A stretch of 9,253 nucleotides of DNA from Angelakisella sp. (lineage in GTDB: Bacteria > Bacillota > Clostridia > Oscillospirales > Ruminococcaceae): assembly GCA_020024515.1 (NCBI GenBank), contig JAHHTR010000083.1, positions 1 through 9,253 of the forward strand. The letters run 5' to 3'. Below, one piece after another: positions 7,226 through 9,253 of the stretch; within the stretch, counting starts at the first letter, position 1; each line of letters starts with the position of its first letter. The translations under genes and the position numbers were made by a program. Under the pieces are notes generated by a model, which made no database searches, was not told the origin of the DNA, and saw only the letters and a list, made by a program, of their open reading frames with translations.

Positions 7226-7254
7226 TTGATAAATTATCTATAAACATTTATAAT
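7226..7254 (+). promoter_or_regulatory. Near-consensus promoter of the NifU-like/GGGtGRT operon
   Basis: TTGATA (7226-7231), exactly 17 bp, then a perfect TATAAT (7249-7254). Predicted transcription start is near 7261, giving a leader of about 65 nt. This is the best promoter match in the window. Together with the lack of a clear terminator after cobU, it argues for an independent and probably strong transcription unit. Confidence 0.75.
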
Positions 7255-7263
7255 AATAAATGG

Positions 7264-7285
7264 TAAGTGTATTAATATACACTTA
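7264..7285. promoter_or_regulatory. 22-bp inverted repeat at the predicted transcription start: operator or 5' hairpin
   Basis: TAAGTGTAT (7264-7272) and ATACACTTA (7277-7285) are perfect 9-bp inverted arms around TAAT. The site begins about 3 bases after the predicted start of transcription. As DNA it fits a dimeric repressor site; the outer GT...AC symmetry is seen in GntR-type operators, but I cannot name the regulator. As RNA it would form a hairpin at the 5' end of the message, which could stabilise it. There is no T-run after it, so it is not a terminator. Confidence 0.55.
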
Positions 7286-7326
7286 ATAAAGTTTTCTTGT
7301 AATCAAACGAAAGGGGTATAAAGAAT

Positions 7327-8019
7327 ATGAATTATTCTCATGAAGTAGAGAGTATGTGCACTCTAAAACAAGGCCCAAATCATGGTCCTGCTCCAATTCC
7401 TGAAGAGGGTAGATGGGTAAAATCAACTCAAATCACTGATATATCAGGTCTATCACATGGTATTGGTTGGTGTGCTCCACAACAAGGTGCATGTAAGCTA
7501 ACACTAAATGTTAAAAACGGTATAATCGAGGAGGCTCTTGTTGAGACTCTTGGCTGTTCAGGTATGACTCACTCAGCAGCTATGGCTGGTGAAATTTTAC
7601 CGGGTAAAACTCTGTTGGAAGCACTAAATACTGACCTTGTATGTGATGCTATCAACGTTGCAATGCGTGAAATATTCAAACAACTTGCATACGGCCGTAC
7701 ACAAACAGCTTTCTCAGAAGATGGTCTGCCGGTAGGTGCATCTCTAGAAGACTTGGGTAAAGGTCTACGTTCACAAGTTGGTACAATCTTCTCAACAAAA
7801 GTTAAAGGTGTTCGTTACCTAGAATTAGCAGAAGGTTATATTACATCAGTTGCTGTTGACAATGACGGTGAAGCTATCGGCTACAAATTTGTTAAACTAG
7901 GCAAAATGATGGAAGATATCCGTCATGGTGTAAGCCCAGCCGAAGCTATGGAAAAAAATACAGGTACATACGGCAGATATGCAGATGCACCAAAATATAT
8001 AGACCCACGTGAAGAATAA
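7327..8019 (+). CDS. NifU/IscU-like iron-sulfur scaffold-family protein, partner of GGGtGRT protein
   Basis: This is a 230-residue cytoplasmic protein. Its first half resembles the IscU/NifU-N scaffold: an N-terminal MNYSHEVE, then GWCAPQQGACKLTLNV, GIIEEALVETLGCSGMTHSAAMA and GKTLLEAL. Cys77 aligns with IscU Cys63. At the IscU Cys37 position (APACGD) it has APQQGA, that is Gln53 and Ala55, with cysteines at 49 and 56 instead, and the third ligand motif HCS is absent. Further cysteines are 11 and 106. The C-terminal half (about 110-230) is an extension not found in IscU; I do not recognise a fold in it. AAGGGG at 7311-7316 lies 10 nt from the ATG. The GGGtGRT gene follows after 23 bp. Homologues are usually named iron-sulfur scaffold proteins; a scaffold role is not shown by the sequence, and cluster binding could be different or absent. 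Confidence 0.85.
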   Translation: MNYSHEVESMCTLKQGPNHGPAPIPEEGRWVKSTQITDISGLSHGIGWCAPQQGACKLTLNVKNGIIEEALVETLGCSGMTHSAAMAGEILPGKTLLEALNTDLVCDAINVAMREIFKQLAYGRTQTAFSEDGLPVGASLEDLGKGLRSQVGTIFSTKVKGVRYLELAEGYITSVAVDNDGEAIGYKFVKLGKMMEDIRHGVSPAEAMEKNTGTYGRYADAPKYIDPREE

Positions 8020-8042
8020 GAAAGGATAGGAGGTATTTTATA

Positions 8043-9041
8043 ATGGTTAAATTTGAAGGTCAAGAAAGAAGAATGCCACAAATAAACGCATGTTTAAAAG
8101 AGTATGGCATTAAAGATTTAGAAGAAGCAAAAGAAATTTGTAATTCTAAAGGTATAGATGTAGAAGCAATCGTTAAAGGTATACAACCAATCGCTTTCGA
8201 AAACGCTGTTTGGGCTTATACACTAGGTGTTGCACTTGCACTTAAAAAAGATGTTACAGAGGCTGCACAAGCTGCTGAAACAATCGGTGTAGGTCTACAA
8301 GCATTCTGTATCCCAGGTTCAGTTGCTGACGCAAGAAAAGTTGGCTTAGGACACGGTAACCTAGGTGCTATGCTACTTCGTGAAGAAACAGATTGTTTCT
8401 GCTTCCTAGCAGGTCACGAGTCATTCGCTGCTGCAGAAGGTGCTATCGGTATCGCAAGAAATGCTAACAAAGCTCGTAAATCTCCACTAAGAGTTATCCT
8501 AAACGGTCTTGGTAAAGATGCTGCTTACATCATTTCAAGAATCAATGGTTTCACATATGTAGAAACAGAATATGACTACTACACAGGGGAACTAAAAGTT
8601 ATTCGTGAAAAAGCATTCTCAGACGGTGAGAGAGCAAAAGTTAAATGTTATGGTTCAAATGACGTTAACGAAGGTGTTGCAATAATGCGTCACGAAAAAG
8701 TTGATGTTTCTATAACAGGTAACTCAACAAACCCAACACGTTTCCAACATCCAGTTGCCGGTACATACAAAAAATGGTGCTACGAAAACGATGTTAAATA
8801 CTTCTCAGTTGCATCAGGCGGCGGTACAGGCAGAACACTTCATCCGGACAATATGGGTGCAGGTCCTGCTTCATACGGTCTAACAGATACTATGGGTCGT
8901 ATGCATGGTGATGCTCAATTTGCCGGTTCTTCATCAGTGCCTGCTCACGTTGAGATGATGGGTCTTATCGGTGCCGGTAACAACCCAATGGTTGGTATGA
9001 CGGTTGCTTGCGCTGTTGCAGTAAGTGAGTCAAACAAATAA
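8043..9041 (+). CDS. GGGtGRT-family protein (conserved, function unknown)
   Basis: This 332-residue protein belongs to the family named after its motif, here GGGTGRT at residues 259-265. I know of no established biochemical function. Other strongly patterned blocks are GLGHGNLGAML (101-111), CFCFLAGHES (118-127), NSTNPTRFQHPVAGTY (227-242) and a Gly/Met/Ala-rich end (about 282-326). Eight cysteines (17, 33, 89, 118, 120, 202, 246, 323) and several histidines could bind metal or a cluster, but no standard motif is present. There is no signal peptide or membrane segment. The glycine-rich motif may bind a phosphate or nucleotide (inference). A perfect AGGAGGT at 8028-8034, 8 nt from the ATG, predicts strong translation. 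It follows the NifU-like gene by 23 bp in one operon. Leucine codons are 9 CTA, 6 CTT and 3 TTA, with no CTG or TTG. Confidence 0.93.
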   Translation: MVKFEGQERRMPQINACLKEYGIKDLEEAKEICNSKGIDVEAIVKGIQPIAFENAVWAYTLGVALALKKDVTEAAQAAETIGVGLQAFCIPGSVADARKVGLGHGNLGAMLLREETDCFCFLAGHESFAAAEGAIGIARNANKARKSPLRVILNGLGKDAAYIISRINGFTYVETEYDYYTGELKVIREKAFSDGERAKVKCYGSNDVNEGVAIMRHEKVDVSITGNSTNPTRFQHPVAGTYKKWCYENDVKYFSVASGGGTGRTLHPDNMGAGPASYGLTDTMGRMHGDAQFAGSSSVPAHVEMMGLIGAGNNPMVGMTVACAVAVSESNK

Positions 9042-9085
9042 TTGATTATATCAATTATTTAGTTCTATATCAGTGAACAAAAATT

Positions 9086-9132
9086 ACCCCCTTGATGTAT
9101 GATTACATTAAAGGGGGTTCCCTTTTACTTTT
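9086..9132 (+). terminator. GC-rich terminator after the GGGtGRT gene
   Basis: ACCCCCTT (9086-9093) pairs with AAGGGGGT (9111-9118), capped by an inner ATGTA/TACAT stem (9095-9099 with 9104-9108) and a TGAT loop. The T-rich tail TTCCCTTTTACTTTT follows. On the other strand the stem is followed by TAATTTTTG, so it may act in both directions. It is by far the most GC-rich structure in the intergenic DNA here. Confidence 0.8.
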
Positions 9133-9187
9133 AAGTCAAACAAAAATTTTAATAATAAAATAAAAATACAACAAAATACTATTAAAT

Positions 9188-9244
9188 AAAGACTATAATT
9201 ATAATATTGATGATATTCTAATTATTTTAATGATTAAAGTCTTT
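9188..9244. repeat. AT-rich nested inverted repeat near the window end
   Basis: Outer arms AAAGACT (9188-9194) and AGTCTTT (9238-9244) enclose an inner imperfect palindrome: TAATTA (9196-9201) with TAATTA (9219-9224), and AATAT (9203-9207) with ATATT (9213-9217), around TGATG. It probably belongs to the control region of a gene beyond the window. Low-complexity AT sequence makes chance pairing likely. Confidence 0.3.
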
Positions 9245-9253
9245 GTATAATAT

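Noticed and set aside
7527..7533. GAGGAGG inside the NifU-like gene as an internal ribosome-binding site
   Set aside because: No in-frame start codon lies 5-12 nt downstream; the next ATG is about 30 nt away. It encodes the conserved Glu-Glu of GIIEEALVE.
9246..9251. TATAAT at the window edge as a promoter
   Set aside because: No -35 hexamer lies 16-18 bp upstream and there is no TGn extension; in AT-rich sequence the hexamer alone means little, and the gene it might serve is outside the window.

Overview
The window is AT-rich (roughly two thirds A+T by eye), densely coded on the + strand only, uses TGA as a stop, and has strong Shine-Dalgarno sites. The proteins match those of anaerobic Bacillota, most likely a gut-type clostridium. 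That assignment rests on AdhE, the style of the LysR regulator, clostridial Rex-like operators, and the NifU-like/GGGtGRT gene pair common in strict anaerobes. It is inference: there is no rRNA or phylogenetic marker.

Layout. (1) 60-1049: a LysR-type regulator whose best ribosome-binding site lies inside the nominal reading frame and points to an ATT start at 102. (2) 1050-1235: control region of adhE, with a TTGCAA-17-TAAAAT promoter and two tandem Rex-like boxes over and just after the -10. (3) 1236-3848: adhE, bifunctional acetaldehyde/alcohol dehydrogenase, all catalytic residues present, with an internal ribosome-binding site at the domain boundary. (4) 3849-4725: a long imperfect hairpin followed by a small kinase of the aminoglycoside phosphotransferase fold, closed by a strong terminator at 4763-4812. 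(5) 4926-7163: a tightly packed operon of a HAD phosphatase, cobT and cobU, which serves assembly of the cobalamin lower (nucleotide) loop. (6) 7226-9132: a self-contained unit with a near-consensus promoter, a 22-bp inverted repeat at the predicted transcription start, a NifU/IscU-like protein, a GGGtGRT-family protein, and a GC-rich terminator.

How the genes work together. adhE regenerates NAD+ by reducing acetyl-CoA to ethanol, and the Rex-like boxes fit NADH-responsive control. The neighbouring LysR protein may add a second input. CobT and CobU make alpha-ribazole phosphate and adenosyl-GDP-cobinamide. The joining enzyme CobS and a recognisable CobC phosphatase are not in the window, so the HAD protein is a candidate for a phosphatase step. 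The NifU-like/GGGtGRT pair is the most interesting item. Both proteins belong to recognisable families, but to my knowledge the pair has no established function. The scaffold-like protein has lost the usual arrangement of cluster-ligand residues, and the pair shows the codon bias of highly expressed genes.

No mobile elements, CRISPR arrays, tRNA or rRNA genes were seen. No gene-free stretch exceeds 300 bases.
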